DNA of 64,000 nucleotides, taken from the NCBI GenBank assembly GCA_023078685.1, contig JALGAS010000005.1, forward strand, positions 1,426,001 through 1,490,000, written 5' to 3'. Below, piece after piece: positions 43,396 through 54,873 of the stretch. The DNA is from Neopestalotiopsis rosae (Eukaryota; Ascomycota; Sordariomycetes; Amphisphaeriales; Sporocadaceae). Numbering within the stretch: the first letter of the stretch is position 1; every line of letters starts with the position of its first letter. The position numbers were made by a program, and so were the translations under genes. The notes under the pieces are model-generated. The model searched no databases, had not been told where the DNA came from, and saw only the letters and a list, made by a program, of their open reading frames with translations.

Positions 43396-46300
43396 ATGTC
43401 GTTCGACCAAGCACCGAGAACTGAGCGACAGAAACTACTGGACGATGTACGAAATACAATATGGGCGTGCAGAAGAGGCGATGACGCCAGCGCCATCGTC
43501 TGCTTCTCTGACTTGAAAGATGTATACAAGGGTCGCCTACAAGATATACAGACGATCGCGCTACTCACAATCAACCAAGCTACAGAGGTGCACACCCACA
43601 TGTTGAAGCTCTTTTCGTTCTTCGTCATCCTGCCTGCACCTCTGGAATGGTTCGACCTATTCCAGAGCTTATTTTTCACGGAAACGTCCCATTCGCAATT
43701 CCAAGATGAACAAATGCCACTGCCCGAAACACTGGCTACCAACCTCAAACTTGAACCTTTCCGACACAGATGGCCGGAACAATATCTGTTTATTCCAGCG
43801 GTGATCAAGTTCGGTAACGACAAGCCGCAGCTGATTGCCGACAAACGTATACGTCTTCCATATCTCGAAAGTCTTGGAAAGTATGATGGAGGGTTCGGTG
43901 GTGTCAAGGTACATGAAACTTGCGACCTTGCATTGAACCAAACTTTTAGCTAACACGATGTAGTGTTGGATGCTAGCGCCCGAGTATATCGACAACGGTA
44001 AAACACAATATGTGAGTGGGATAATTATAGCTCAAACACATAGTCGCTACAATGGACTCTTGGAAGTCATGCCCTAATGCTGAATTAGAAAGAGCCTGTT
44101 GCCGTCGCAGTCAAGACTTTCAAGCCCAAGCCGCGCGGGCCCAAAGAGGTCAAGAATATGCGAACACTGAAAGAGAGCCTGACACGATCAAAAGGACTTT
44201 CGCTTCACAAGGCCATAGTAGAACTAGCAAACGGTGAACTCAAGATCTTTCTGCCTCGAGCCGAGCATGGAAGCCTTGATACTTTTCTAGCTGGCGGCAA
44301 AGCTCCTCCCCAATGGAACAGATACACGTATGATCTCGCAGCCGAATTTCCCAATGCTCTAGAATGCAACGACCGGCTTGCGACGGCCCTGTTGGAACAG
44401 TGTGTTTCAGTAGCAGATGCGCTGAAGTTCCTTCACGCCGGTTTCCCCAGCAAACTTGGCCACGTTGAATGTGCCCATATGGATTTGAAGCCCGACAATA
44501 TCTTGATTTTCCAGGGCGGCGAAGAGAGCATGGTTGGGACGTGGAAGATCGCCGATTTTGGCATTTCAGTCATCAAGAACTCGACAGATCCCGTTAATTT
44601 TGCTGGCACTGTGGGTGACCTCTTCCACAAACACACGATGGACACAGAGGCCCGTCGCGAACAAGGCGCCTACACACCTCCAGAAGTCCATTCCATTACC
44701 GGTCAGGATAGTCGCCGCGTTGGTAGACGCGTGGATGTCTGGGCTTTTGGGGCAATTTTCGCAGAAGTCTTGGCCTTTTCATTGGGGCATGCTACAGAAG
44801 TTGCTAGATTGGCGGCTATCCGCAGAGCCAGGGTCAGTGTCGTAGCTGATGATTACTTTTACTCCCAAAAGCCTTTAGCCTTGCTCGCCGTGCCTGGGCA
44901 ACAGACGGGTGAGCTCCAGTTCGAGTTGAAGCCAGGCGTTCAGAATTGGCTTTTTGATTGCGAAAGGAAATGGTCGGACGACCGACCATATGTGAAGGAC
45001 TGGGTGCGTTGTATCAGTAGTGCATTATCAGTCGACAAGGAACAAAGACCCGAGGCAACTCAGCTTCTGCGCGACGTTGTCATGGTACATACCTCTGCTT
45101 TCAATATCGTTGGCGAGGACCTACCATCTCAGGCCACGGACGAGACGCATCGACCTGATACGGCTACCACCATATCTACTTTTACTACAACAAGTGAACC
45201 TTACTCTCATCAAAGCTTTGACATGCTAAATATCGATTTTGATGCACCTGATATCAAGCTTGGTTGGTCTCCGCCTGACAAGCTTCCAACGATCTCAGAG
45301 CCTCAAAGATCAACATCGATTGACGGTTTCTCAGAACCATCGATACAAACGGCAAACATATTGCGAATCGATAGAGTTCAAGGCAGACCACCAACCGCGA
45401 AAGACGTTCCAGCGTTCGACAGTGTGACCAAGTTCTCTGGAAAACACAATACAGGGAAGGTGACTGCTGTCGCAATCGATGATGAGCGTATCGCTTCTCT
45501 ATCCCAAAAGGGTCTGAGGGTGTTCAGAGTAGATCGAAGTGGCGGCTTTCGAATTACAGCGGAGCAACCGGAGAATCTGTTATCATCGCAGGAAGGTGTC
45601 GTGTCGAGATATGAAAGGCTCTCAATTTCGGGAATATACCTAGTGGTTTGGGGAATCGATGATCTCACACAGGTTAGTCTTGCACACGCGGCCTTTTTTA
45701 CATTTCCTTACTGACCAGTTCAACCTAGCCCTGCTTATTTGTGTTCAATGGTTCTCGTTGGGAACGGAATCGAGCCATACCGAATGATTTCGACAGGTCA
45801 AGTCAATTGGCCCTATCAAGAAAAGGCCATGTAGCCCTGAACGGACCAAATGGGATCCTGCTATATTCACAAGCGTTGGTGATCTTCCATGTTCCATTAT
45901 CAGTCACTGAAGCCTAATCGTTAATGCTATTCTAGGCATCAATCGGTCAATTTGGAACTTCCCAAGGCTCCCGCACGTCTCCATCTCCCAAGTCAGCACG
46001 TTCATATTGAAGTTTGTGACCTTGCAATCAATGATGCAGCAACTGTCTTGTATTGCTGGGGACAGATTGGTCATTATGGATTCTTCCATGTATATGAGCT
46101 ATCCGACGAGACTTTGTCTGGTCTGAACCGCCAACCCGCTTTTTCTGCATATTTCGAATACGTGAGTAGTTTTGTCCCATTTCATTCCGCTCTATTCTTT
46201 TTCTTAATCCGCGTCTGACCTACCTCAGCACGACGATGAGCGCCGCGATTGCGCTTCAACAAAGGTTTTACCCTTGAATGATGCATTTGGGTGTGTCGTA

Positions 46301-46636
46301 GCAGCGGCCGGGACAAAGTATTTTCCATACTTTCCAGGGGACACAGACGAAGAAATTCCGGGAAGAAGAAGTCCTGCCATAACCATGAATATCGTGTGTC
46401 AAAGCATCTACAAAAACCATTCCTTGGTTGTGCTCAAGCAGGGGCTGCGTAGTGCTAGCATATGGGAGTACAGTATTGATTTCGAGACAGGACAGTTCCG
46501 TCGCGGTCGAAAGGTGCACGAGTTCTCGGGGCGGGGCGCTTGTGCTGCGAGGATTATAGACAGACCATCATCCGTCGATGCTGTCGTTTGTTTCAAGGAC
46601 GGTACCATAAAAGCCGTCTCCGTGAGCGGGGGGTAG
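43396..46636 (+). CDS. Protein kinase-like protein with long C-terminal repeat-like region
   Basis: Six exons (43396-43908, 43964-44011, 44089-45672, 45729-45874, 45936-46161, 46229-46636) join in frame to about 974 aa. After a roughly 160-residue fungal N-terminal domain, the kinase domain opens with GKYDGGFGGVK (about 161-171). Catalytic Lys is in VAVAVKTF (about 196), the catalytic loop is HMDLKPDNIL (Asp about 319) and the metal loop KIADFGIS (Asp about 343). The core residues of an active kinase are therefore present, with HMD for HRD. The C-terminal 450 residues (SGKHNTGKVTAVAID, ERIASLSQKGLRVF, LVVLKQGLRSASIWEY) look like beta-propeller repeats. The donor of intron 4 (GTTGGT) is the least certain. 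Similar fungal kinases are poorly studied and may act in signalling or recognition. Confidence 0.75.
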
Positions 46637-46862
46637 TATGCCGTCGTTTCCGCAAAGCATTCCGACTTCATATCAAAGTAATCTAATGTAATTAAAGACT
46701 AGTATGAATATGTACTTGCAAGCACCTGAAATTTTCTATGTCATGGTGATACAAAATTGGTATAGAAGCTCCAACTGTTTGATGAACCATACCATTGACC
46801 TATCGAGTGTCTTGACTCTACACGTGGTGGTCAAGACTCACTTCATGGGCTCTGCTGGGTGC

Positions 46863-49233
46863 TCATGACCGGTCAATCAACTCTACTCCTCTCCCCTCAT
46901 TTGAGTTGCAGAGGTCATTCAATCGACGGATTCGCTTGGCGAGTTCAGAAGCTTGGTTCCCTTTGCCGTTCCTAAGCCACCAGTTGCGGAAGCCCTTTTT
47001 GTATATTTTCAAGCCCAGCCAAAAGAGAAGGAGCACAATTTCCTACAGCGACAGTAAATATTAGTCTTTTTCCCTTGATACAGTCCGGGTAAACGTCCAT
47101 GCGTCTTGATGGAATACTTACCGCACCATAGGCGCTCACGGCCTTGACACCCCCCTTGTGATGAGGATCCTCAAACAGAAATCCCCCGGCAAACACCAAG
47201 ACGCACGCACTGCCGATCAGTCCGGCAAGTGCACCAAAAGGGACGCGCAGAAACGGAATACTGCGATTGAAGTAGTTGCCGGTTCTCTCTTGGTTTCGGT
47301 GCAGGTCTGGAATGAATTCACTCAGGTACACACTCTCAAGATAGTCCTTGCATTCGCTCGTCCTAGCAAAAAAAGGTCAATATTACATCAGAGGGAAATA
47401 AGGTTGGAAAATTACTTGCCATTGGTAATACCTGATGTAAGTCAGACAGAGCGCAGCCCAGACGATGAGACAACAAACGCTTGCAGTGTAGGAGACGATC
47501 TGATCAATCTACGTTCATGGCATTAGTATCAAGGCCTCAACGTCGTACTGACGGATCAAACTTTACTAACATCCTTGGCCGCGGCGGCAAACTGGACACC
47601 GGGATACCAGCTGAGAATAGCAACAAGGGAGGCAATGAGGCTAATGCCGGGCACCGAGGTCGACTCCCAGATGCCGCTCAGCCTCTTGACCAGGCGGCTT
47701 AGCGGCGATCTGCCGCGGACGGCGTGGCGGGCGATGCCCCAGAGGGTTCGGCTGGCAATGTAGATCGACGTGTTGGCGGCCGACATGACGCAGAAGATGA
47801 GGCAGACGTTGACGAAGCTGGCTGACTTGGGATCGCGCGGGTGCTCATTGGATCCATCATCAGACTGCATGCCGATAATCACGGTGCTATTGGTATAGTA
47901 TTTATGCACAAAATCGGCGACTTTGCCGAGGTTGTAGTTCGTGTCTGTCAAAGCTGCATCCCGCGGGTCGATGCCGTAGACGGTACTCAGGCGCGGATCC
48001 AGCCAGTGTACAGTCAAGGCGACGCCTAGGGTGTATAAAAAGTATAGCGATACAATGACCCAGTGCGCCCAGCGCGAGGCCCAGGCCAGGTCGAAAAACT
48101 TCTTGTCGGACTTTGGTGAGGCCTCAAACGCCGCCATGATGATGGACTCGACGCCGATGTACCCGTAGGCAACGCCTGGAAATGCGATGCTGTAGTTGGA
48201 TACTCGCGTTAGCCCACCTTTACTTCACCAGGCCGTGGTCGTTACTTTGAGAAAATGATGCTTACCAAAGCGCAATATTCCAATTCTTCGCGTAAAGGGG
48301 CTCTCGAAGGTCTTTTTCGGTCGTTTCCACAATCGCTGGTCACTGGTCAGATTGATACATCACAAATACGAAGCGCTGCTTACGTTCGGGGTATGTGCTA
48401 TCATGACTTGCTTGTCCAGCAATGACATAGAGAAGAATAGTGAATGCAACCAGGATAACGAGTTTAATGAGTCCCCCGATTGTCTCTATCCACCCGAAGA
48501 CCTATGCATCAGGTCGTCAGCACATGGAGCACATGCGTGTGGTTTGCTTTGCCGGGAGAAGCTTTGGACTGACCTTGACTCCACTGAGATTGATAAGAAA
48601 TAGAAAGACGGGGACAAAACCATATGAGAGCCAGACTGCCAACCCGTCCGTAGAAGTCTTCATGGTTTCTTGCCAATAACATAGCAATTTTGCTATTTGC
48701 AGCATCTGGTTGGCAAACACGGCCGAGTAGCAATACCTTTTTTCCCCTATTGTCAGCACGGCCATCATCGTGAGTGAGTGCAGGATGGATGCGACTGTTC
48801 AACATACCAATACGCAATCGCAACAACTCCCGCGAGCTCTTCGTCGAGGAATGCCCAAATATACTCGTAAATGGCATTGGGCGCAGGGAACAATTGCACA
48901 AACTGGCCCACCGTCTCAACGACCATGGCCGCGATCAATCCGAGAATAACCACGATGCCAATCATGCCGGCGGGACCGGCTACGGCTAAGGCCTCTCCAT
49001 TGCCGATAAATACTCCGCTGCCTATAACGGCACTAAATACAATGAACTAGGTTCAAACATATTAACATTCGCAGAGATCAAAGCATGTACAAGAATAAGA
49101 CACACAAAAATTTGGAGACCATTGAGTTCTTGTCTGTCATTCCGTTAGCTTGAACGCAATTGTGTGGTAAGGCTGTGGTAAGTCAGGGAAGTACCACGAG
49201 AGCGTCTTACTTGAGTTGGAGCTGTGCAGCCAT
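46863..49233 (-). CDS. Amino-acid/polyamine permease (APC superfamily)
   Basis: The ATG at 49233 opens MAAQLQLKQELNGLQIF. Many short introns break the gene; joined exons read FIVFSAVIGSGVFIGNGEAL (TM1 with the unwound GSG substrate site), QLFPAPNAIYEYIWAF, VFGWIETIGGLIKLVILV, IAFPGVAYGYIGVESIIMAA and SAANTSIYIASRTLWG. The end is SAYGAEIVLLLFWLGLKIYK and a soluble tail stopping at 46863-46865. This matches fungal amino-acid permeases with 12 spans in the plasma membrane that import amino acids or related amines with protons. The exact substrate is not readable. It ends 226 bp from the convergent kinase gene. One junction (to CIAFPG) was chosen only because it preserves frame. Confidence 0.8.
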
Positions 49234-49841
49234 ATCGGCTGGTATTGTTTAACTGAAAGAGCTGACAACAAAAATTGAGATAGTTGGGGCCTCCACGAAT
49301 GAAGGAACAACGTCTTTTACTGGATCATGACGAAGATCGCATTCGAACGGAAGCCACGGGAAATTTGAGATAAAAATAAAAACAATTAAGAATAAATGAG
49401 AGATGAGCGAGGTAAGCGTGCCTCAACGAACTGCGCGCTGCATCCTCTGCAGAGAATAATGCCTAACGCCGTAGGATCTTGCGCCTACTGCGGCTGAGGT
49501 GAGGTACCTTGGCTTATCTATAAATCTCCACCAAAGACGCCAGGGACTTTTTATACTGGAGACCGATCTCCCTTGTCTCTCCAGGCCCCGGGCAGTCTGA
49601 TGCCTGTCCAACGTGGCAGGCGACCAGCTTACTTACGCCATGTGTCTGGTTCGCCGCCACCGATGGACTGATCTGGGTGCCTTGCCTTCGCGAAGAGGAG
49701 AGAATGGCGGATCATAAAATGGAACCTTGCTCGGGCAAATTCAAGTCATTACTCTCTTCGAGATTTTGTGTTTTGATATTTGTAGTATTGAGCTTTCTAC
49801 ACAATTACTCAGAAACAAAACGTCGCATTATCATCCCCACG
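49234..49841. other. Intergenic promoter region
   Basis: This separates the divergent permease (minus) and the small unknown gene (plus). No repeat or gene is seen. Confidence 0.4.
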
Positions 49842-50311
49842 ATGGTGAAGGTGTATATACCTCCAAAATACGCTAGATACATTGCCTGTGGTCCAGACCT
49901 GACCGCGTATCTACAAGCAGAGTTTGGCGACCATGATTTTCAAATCAGGGTTAGTTGCAGCACCTTGCGACTGGTTATGCGACATGAACTCTAACGTAAT
50001 CATCATCTCAAAGCACAGTAACGATCGCTGGGAGTTTGAGTCGCCGCAGGAACTGGATGATGTAAGTAGCTGTATTTTCTTCCAATCTATATTGCGCCAT
50101 TACAATTTGATAGGCAATATGGTTACCATCAGTGGAGAGCACAAGCTCATCAAAAGATACTATAGCGCGCGCTAAAGTAAGTGCTTGTTTGCTTATAAGT
50201 CTACAAGATCGAGACACTGAACGACTACGGCTGGCAGGAAACTGGCAAGGGCAATCCGAGCTCAGCGAGAGCAAGTGCCAAACAATCAGGGCAATTGATG
50301 CTCATTGTTGA
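49842..50311 (+). CDS. Small hypothetical protein, three exons
   Basis: Exons 49842-49949, 50014-50061 and 50114-50311 join in frame to 117 aa starting MVKVYIPPKYARYIACGPDL. The support is structural. Intron 1 (GTTAGT..CTAAC..AAG) and intron 2 (GTAAGT..TAG) are typical in length and signals, and both are in phase 0. I recognise no domain; there is no signal peptide or membrane span. An in-frame start further upstream (49704) is possible. It could be a lineage-specific gene or a misread non-coding transcript. Confidence 0.4.
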
Positions 50312-51217
50312 GGATAAGCCGGACATCTCGAGGATGACAAGAGTCCGAAGGATGTTTGCAAGGCACACCCGAGGCACACAAAACCGCAGGGCTGTGTGCT
50401 GGTCTTACCCACCCCTGGACAATGAGGAGGGGTATCTTTTGCAATGTGGCACCACCAATAAACTATAAGCCAGGTAGCCTCCCATTGCACGCAGCCTGGT
50501 TGGCAGGATGTCCTTGAATTTCATCTCGAATGCATGTGTTTCTCTCATAAATTATCTTCACAAGAATCCTAAATGGAGACGTCCTTTAAGCAATGATGAA
50601 GATGATACACGATCATCTCAGCCCAGTTTAATATTCGTATGTCGCTCACCGGAGACTTAAGCTTTACTTCAGCTTCGGGTGGTCGCAAGGCATTGAAGTA
50701 TAGAAGTCATGGAGGCGGTCCGTGCAAAGGGATATCCATTGTTGCGTATCCAGGCCTTCCAAATGGGGACGAGCTTTTTGTTATTTTCAACATCTCAGAG
50801 GCTCGCAAAACGTGCCACATTATTCTCCGTAGCCTCGTACAACGTTTCTGAATCGATTTCATTGGCGAGGAATTGAGGCACATCATCGGTTTTGATATTC
50901 ATGCAGACATGTCCACCATCATCACTCTTGGCTCAATTTGATTGGTGAAAAAAAGAGGCACATGCATGTGCCTCCCAAGAGGCCGTATCAGCGCCCGACA
51001 GCTGCCCGGGGGGCGCAGTTTTCATCTCGGTGGGCTGTTTTTCTTCTAACATAAATGAGCCACCATCCATAGCTTGTGAACGGTCCATCTCTTCCATCAG
51101 TAACACGCCTCGGTGCTTGAAAGCATCTTTGCAACCGTGCAGAGGTGTTCGAAGTGAGTAGTGTTCATGCCCCCAATAGCAAAACCTTTATTGACGTGCG
51201 ATGATAGCACAACCTAA
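50312..51217. other. Intergenic interval
   Basis: A 70-residue frame at 50639-50851 has no supporting feature. A 5' exon of the C2H2 gene may lie in this interval but could not be placed. Confidence 0.4.
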
Positions 51218-51997
51218 TCCTTTCGGAACCACGGTCTCTCTTGGGGAGGACTGATTTGTCCTCCCCGATACCCAATCTCGCAGCAATGGCACAGTAATCA
51301 AGCAGAGATTGCTGCCAGGTACAATCCTGCACCTATCGGTCTCGACCGCTTTTTTGTGGAACTGGAAGAGCGTCCCGATAGTGCTGGATACCTGTCAGCA
51401 TCGAATGACTTAGATTGCTTCGGGTGGGAGGGAATTTGGAGCGAAGAAATTTCGCAATGGGGTCTTCCGTGGGGCACCGATGATTTGTGTCTCGTCGAAG
51501 GAGACCCCCAATTCGACAACATCAACCTCTTCAGTCGCTCATTAGATGCGGGAAACGAACTGCAGACCGCAGATAATGTCGACTTTGAGAACGCTCTATC
51601 TTGCATGACTTCTCTGGATCCGTTGTACTCAACGGTTGGTAACCCAATTGATATGGGCACCAATTCTTCAAACAGTACCGACCACTGGGACAACAAGTCC
51701 GCGACTCATTCAATATCTCACGAGCCGCAGTCCAGTCCGACCCCGAGAAATAGCGACGTGTTACACAACCCGGTCTCAAATGAGGCCCCGGTGAAAAAGC
51801 ACGTCTGCTCAGACTGTTCCCGCTCTTTCAGGGAAAAGCGGGATTTGCGACGACACTTCCGCGTAGTGCACGATAAAATCCGCGTGCATTGCCATGGTTG
51901 TGGCAAGACATTTTCGCGCAAAGACAACTTAAAAAGACACACTAGAAAGTCTTGTAAGAGGGAGATAACGCCTACTATGTGTCGAGGCATACTCTAA
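51218..51997 (+). CDS. C2H2 zinc-finger transcription factor (5' end unresolved)
   Basis: The frame is open from 51218 to the stop at 51995-51997, but has no ATG before the zinc fingers except internal Mets, so a 5' exon must exist. The N-terminal part is acidic and rich in Asp, Ser and Asn, as in activation domains (WEGIWSEEISQWGLPWGTDD). Two tandem fingers follow: HVCSDCSRSFREKRDLRRH with a second His, and VHCHGCGKTFSRKDNLKRH, whose last ligand is Cys (C2HC). Basic residues flank the fingers. It is probably nuclear and DNA binding; the regulated genes are unknown. It has no clear partner gene next to it. Confidence 0.7.
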   Translation, partial: SFRNHGLSWGGLICPPRYPISQQWHSNQAEIAARYNPAPIGLDRFFVELEERPDSAGYLSASNDLDCFGWEGIWSEEISQWGLPWGTDDLCLVEGDPQFDNINLFSRSLDAGNELQTADNVDFENALSCMTSLDPLYSTVGNPIDMGTNSSNSTDHWDNKSATHSISHEPQSSPTPRNSDVLHNPVSNEAPVKKHVCSDCSRSFREKRDLRRHFRVVHDKIRVHCHGCGKTFSRKDNLKRHTRKSCKREITPTMCRGIL

Positions 51998-52992
51998 GAT
52001 TCTTGGATTGCTCGGCATATCGGAAAAAACTACGTAGACTGATCAACTTTTCGGTCCCTACCATATGTCTCTGGTTACGAGAGCGTATTATGGAGGGAAT
52101 AGACAGATCAGTCACATACGGTGCTCCATCTCATTCGTGTCCTTGTCTCCAATTGACTGGGATGACATATTCAGTTCCATGAGATAGTTACGCGCCTTAC
52201 GTTAGCCCTTTTCGCGAAGCGAATTTGGCAACCAGGCCTTAGAAAGTGTTATGTAGCCTGACGATCCTGTCTGTATAGGCAGCGCACCCAACACCAAGTA
52301 CAGTGGAAAGGCCGTGTACACTGCGCCAACTTTCAGCCAGTACGCTTTCCAAATGTCACTGCAAACAACCTACTTTCACTTACAAGCCTGGCCATGGGTT
52401 CTAAGAACAATATGAGGAGGGTGGTTCTTTGGGGCATAAACAGGCTCACTTTCTTAAATATGTTGGATTCAATAACTTGATCAACTCTGTGGGCAACAAG
52501 GCACTACTTGCCTGCACCCCTGTACAAAGGAAATAAAGAACCACCTGAATCAGAAAGGATGGCTGCCTTCGGGCATGCCGGGCCTTTATCAGGTATGGTA
52601 AATATAAGCAAATAAAATGGCAGTTTTTTGGTAGATAGCTTGGTTCTTAGCATCTTCAACTCAATTCACCTTTTCTGTCAAATATAAACGCCGTACTATG
52701 ATCATCGCAAGTATCCTATGTTTGTTCATAAACTCTGAATATCGGACCATCCGGCCGTGGTCTCTCACTTTCATGACTCAGATTGCCGGAAACATTCACC
52801 CAACATGAATTTAGGTCCAGCCGCCATACGTTGTAAAATTAATAAATCAGTTCGTCTTGTTGTAACTTAGAGCGATTAACGCATATTTTCCATAAGTCTG
52901 ACATGGGGCTAAGATAGAATAGAAGAAGTTTTTCGCCAGCCATCAAGCACCAGGTAAGGATTTCTATCTACGCGGTTTCGCTTTTTACAAGT
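51998..52992. other. 1 kb interval, no gene seen
   Basis: Short AT-rich stretches only. No splice-supported frame, RNA gene or transposon end was found. Confidence 0.4.
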
Positions 52993-53733
52993 CTACAAGT
53001 CTGTTAGAAATCGAACAGCCGAGATTGCAAGAACGGCGCTGAGCAGCGGCATGTTCACAACAAATTGAGCCCAGCTACCAGCTGTTACAATGCTTGTGGG
53101 GGCAGTCGAAGTCTATGGCATGTTTTGATTAGCAAAAGAAGATTTTTTCGTCGGAACCATGTACGGAACAACGGAAACGTACCGCATTGCCAGTCGAAGT
53201 CGCCACAGCAGTTCCAGAAGCAGTCTCCTGGGCGGTGGCAGACGAAATGGCGGATGTAGCGGCAGCAGCAGATGAAGTCGAGACCTCGGTCGCAGAGGCG
53301 GCGGCAGAAGTCGTCTCGGCAGCGCCCGTCTCGGCGGCAATGGCAGACTGCACCGTGGTGCTCTGCGCTCCGGCCAAGGGGGTCGTCTCAAGTCCGCACG
53401 CAGCGGCGGCGCTGGTCAGCTGCGGACCATAGTACTTCCAAATGTCGAGGTTGTCCTCGCCAGAGCACGACAAGCAAGCGGCGTAGTCGGTCAGAAAGAT
53501 GGAGTCGTCGCAAACGTCGCCCGTCTCGGCTTCCAACATTGCCTGGCCTAGTTCGAATCGATTGTTCTGTCAGTATGCGGTGTGTATGGTTGAGATGGCA
53601 TCCTTGAGATGGTGTTCTTACCGCAATTGTCATGGCAGTTGTATGATGCTGTGCCGACTTCACGGTCAATCAGCTCCAAAGATGAAGCAGCGACGATGGC
53701 AAGAGAAGCCGCGATAACTCCGGTGAAATGCAT
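52993..53733 (-). CDS. GPI-anchored Cys-rich cell-wall protein
   Basis: Exons 53733-53622, 53547-53183 and 53112-52993 join in frame to 198 aa. The start MHFTGVIAASLAIVAASS is a signal peptide. A 100-residue domain has six cysteines (YNCHDNCG, DVCDDS, AACLSCSG, AAACGLE). A long Ala/Ser/Thr-rich stalk follows, likely O-glycosylated. The end (MPLLSAVLAISAVRFL) is a hydrophobic GPI signal. Both introns are typical (74 and 70 nt). Size, order of parts and the spaced Cys pairs resemble the transposon-interrupted gene at 28637-31086, so the two may be distant paralogues. Role unknown; cell-surface location is inferred. Confidence 0.75.
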
Positions 53734-54873
53734 GATGACTTTGAAAATTTAAGTGCGTCTTGAGGTGTAGAGAGAAAGATGCAGAAAAGCGAGTGACTTG
53801 GTATTCAGGCAGGTTGCAGTGGCGCTCCAGACTTAATATAGGTAGCGCATCGTATGACTTACACCGTTGGCAAGATCGCTTAGCTCGGTTTACCGAAGCA
53901 TGTTCAATATGAATAGTGTAGTTCCAATGGCTTGGATAGGTTCCACTTCATAAAACGGGGTGCATTTCCCAAGCAAGCCATGGCTGGTTCAAACGCCCCG
54001 ATGTCGGGCGGTGGACCTGGCTGCATTTGCTAACAGTCAGGCAATGTTGACATGAGCGGCGGTTAATTCATGCAATAGACTCGGATCTGAAAATGGATTC
54101 GCGCATGAGTTCGACCGAGTCTATCTCTTTCAATCTTGGCGCATACCACCAGCTCTTTCGAGCAAAGTTGACGAGCCAATGCTCACACCCATATACCTGC
54201 CGACAGGCCATGAGCAGGTTTGTGAACTAGAGATCCCCCGGCCAGACCGGAAGGATAAAGCGGGGCTGATTCGGATCTGATAAGATAATTATCCTGGTCG
54301 CCCAGCTCGGCCCCGGTGTGGGTGTGATTCTGGGCGGATCTGATAAGCAATCGTGATGGTTCTGGGGCCTTCATAGGCTGTTTTGATCAAGTGATACCCC
54401 GGATCGGCTCGGCGGAAACCGTAAAGCCAATACATTCAGGTATGCCAAGATCATCTTCCTTGTTCCATTGTGAAAATTTCATTCGTGTAGGCACTTGTTG
54501 TTCAAACCTTTCTGGCTGTTTATGGTGGAGTCTAGCGGTGGGCCTGACAGTCTTGGCTTCAGCGCATTGGACGAGGTGTCAAACCATATACGAATTATGG
54601 TTTAAGCGAGGAGGGTTGTAAATGGTCAACAGAATGTCTATCGCCTGAAGTAGAAACCCCTCCCAGTGAGTCAAGTCGAATGTTGTTGGTCCGACAGAAT
54701 GTTCGATACGTCCGAGGGTCCTCGCATCTTGGGGATAAGAGGGATCTTCCCCCTCCATGCCGAGATTGATTCGAACATCAGCGCATACCAGATTAGACTC
54801 TCGGTCGGACTTGACTTCATAAAAGTCGCACGACATCGATTTCACTCTCGGAGAACTTTGTTCCAAGGACAAC
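53734..54873. other. Intergenic interval between divergent surface-protein genes
   Basis: About 1.1 kb between the GPI-protein gene (minus) and the BIM1-like gene (plus). No other gene is supported. Confidence 0.4.

Noticed and set aside
50639..50851. 70-residue plus-strand frame
   Set aside because: No signal, domain, intron or neighbour supports it.
53113..53391. Pro/Arg/Leu-rich minus-strand frame
   Set aside because: It is another frame of the Ala/Ser/Thr-rich stalk of the GPI protein; codon bias explains it.
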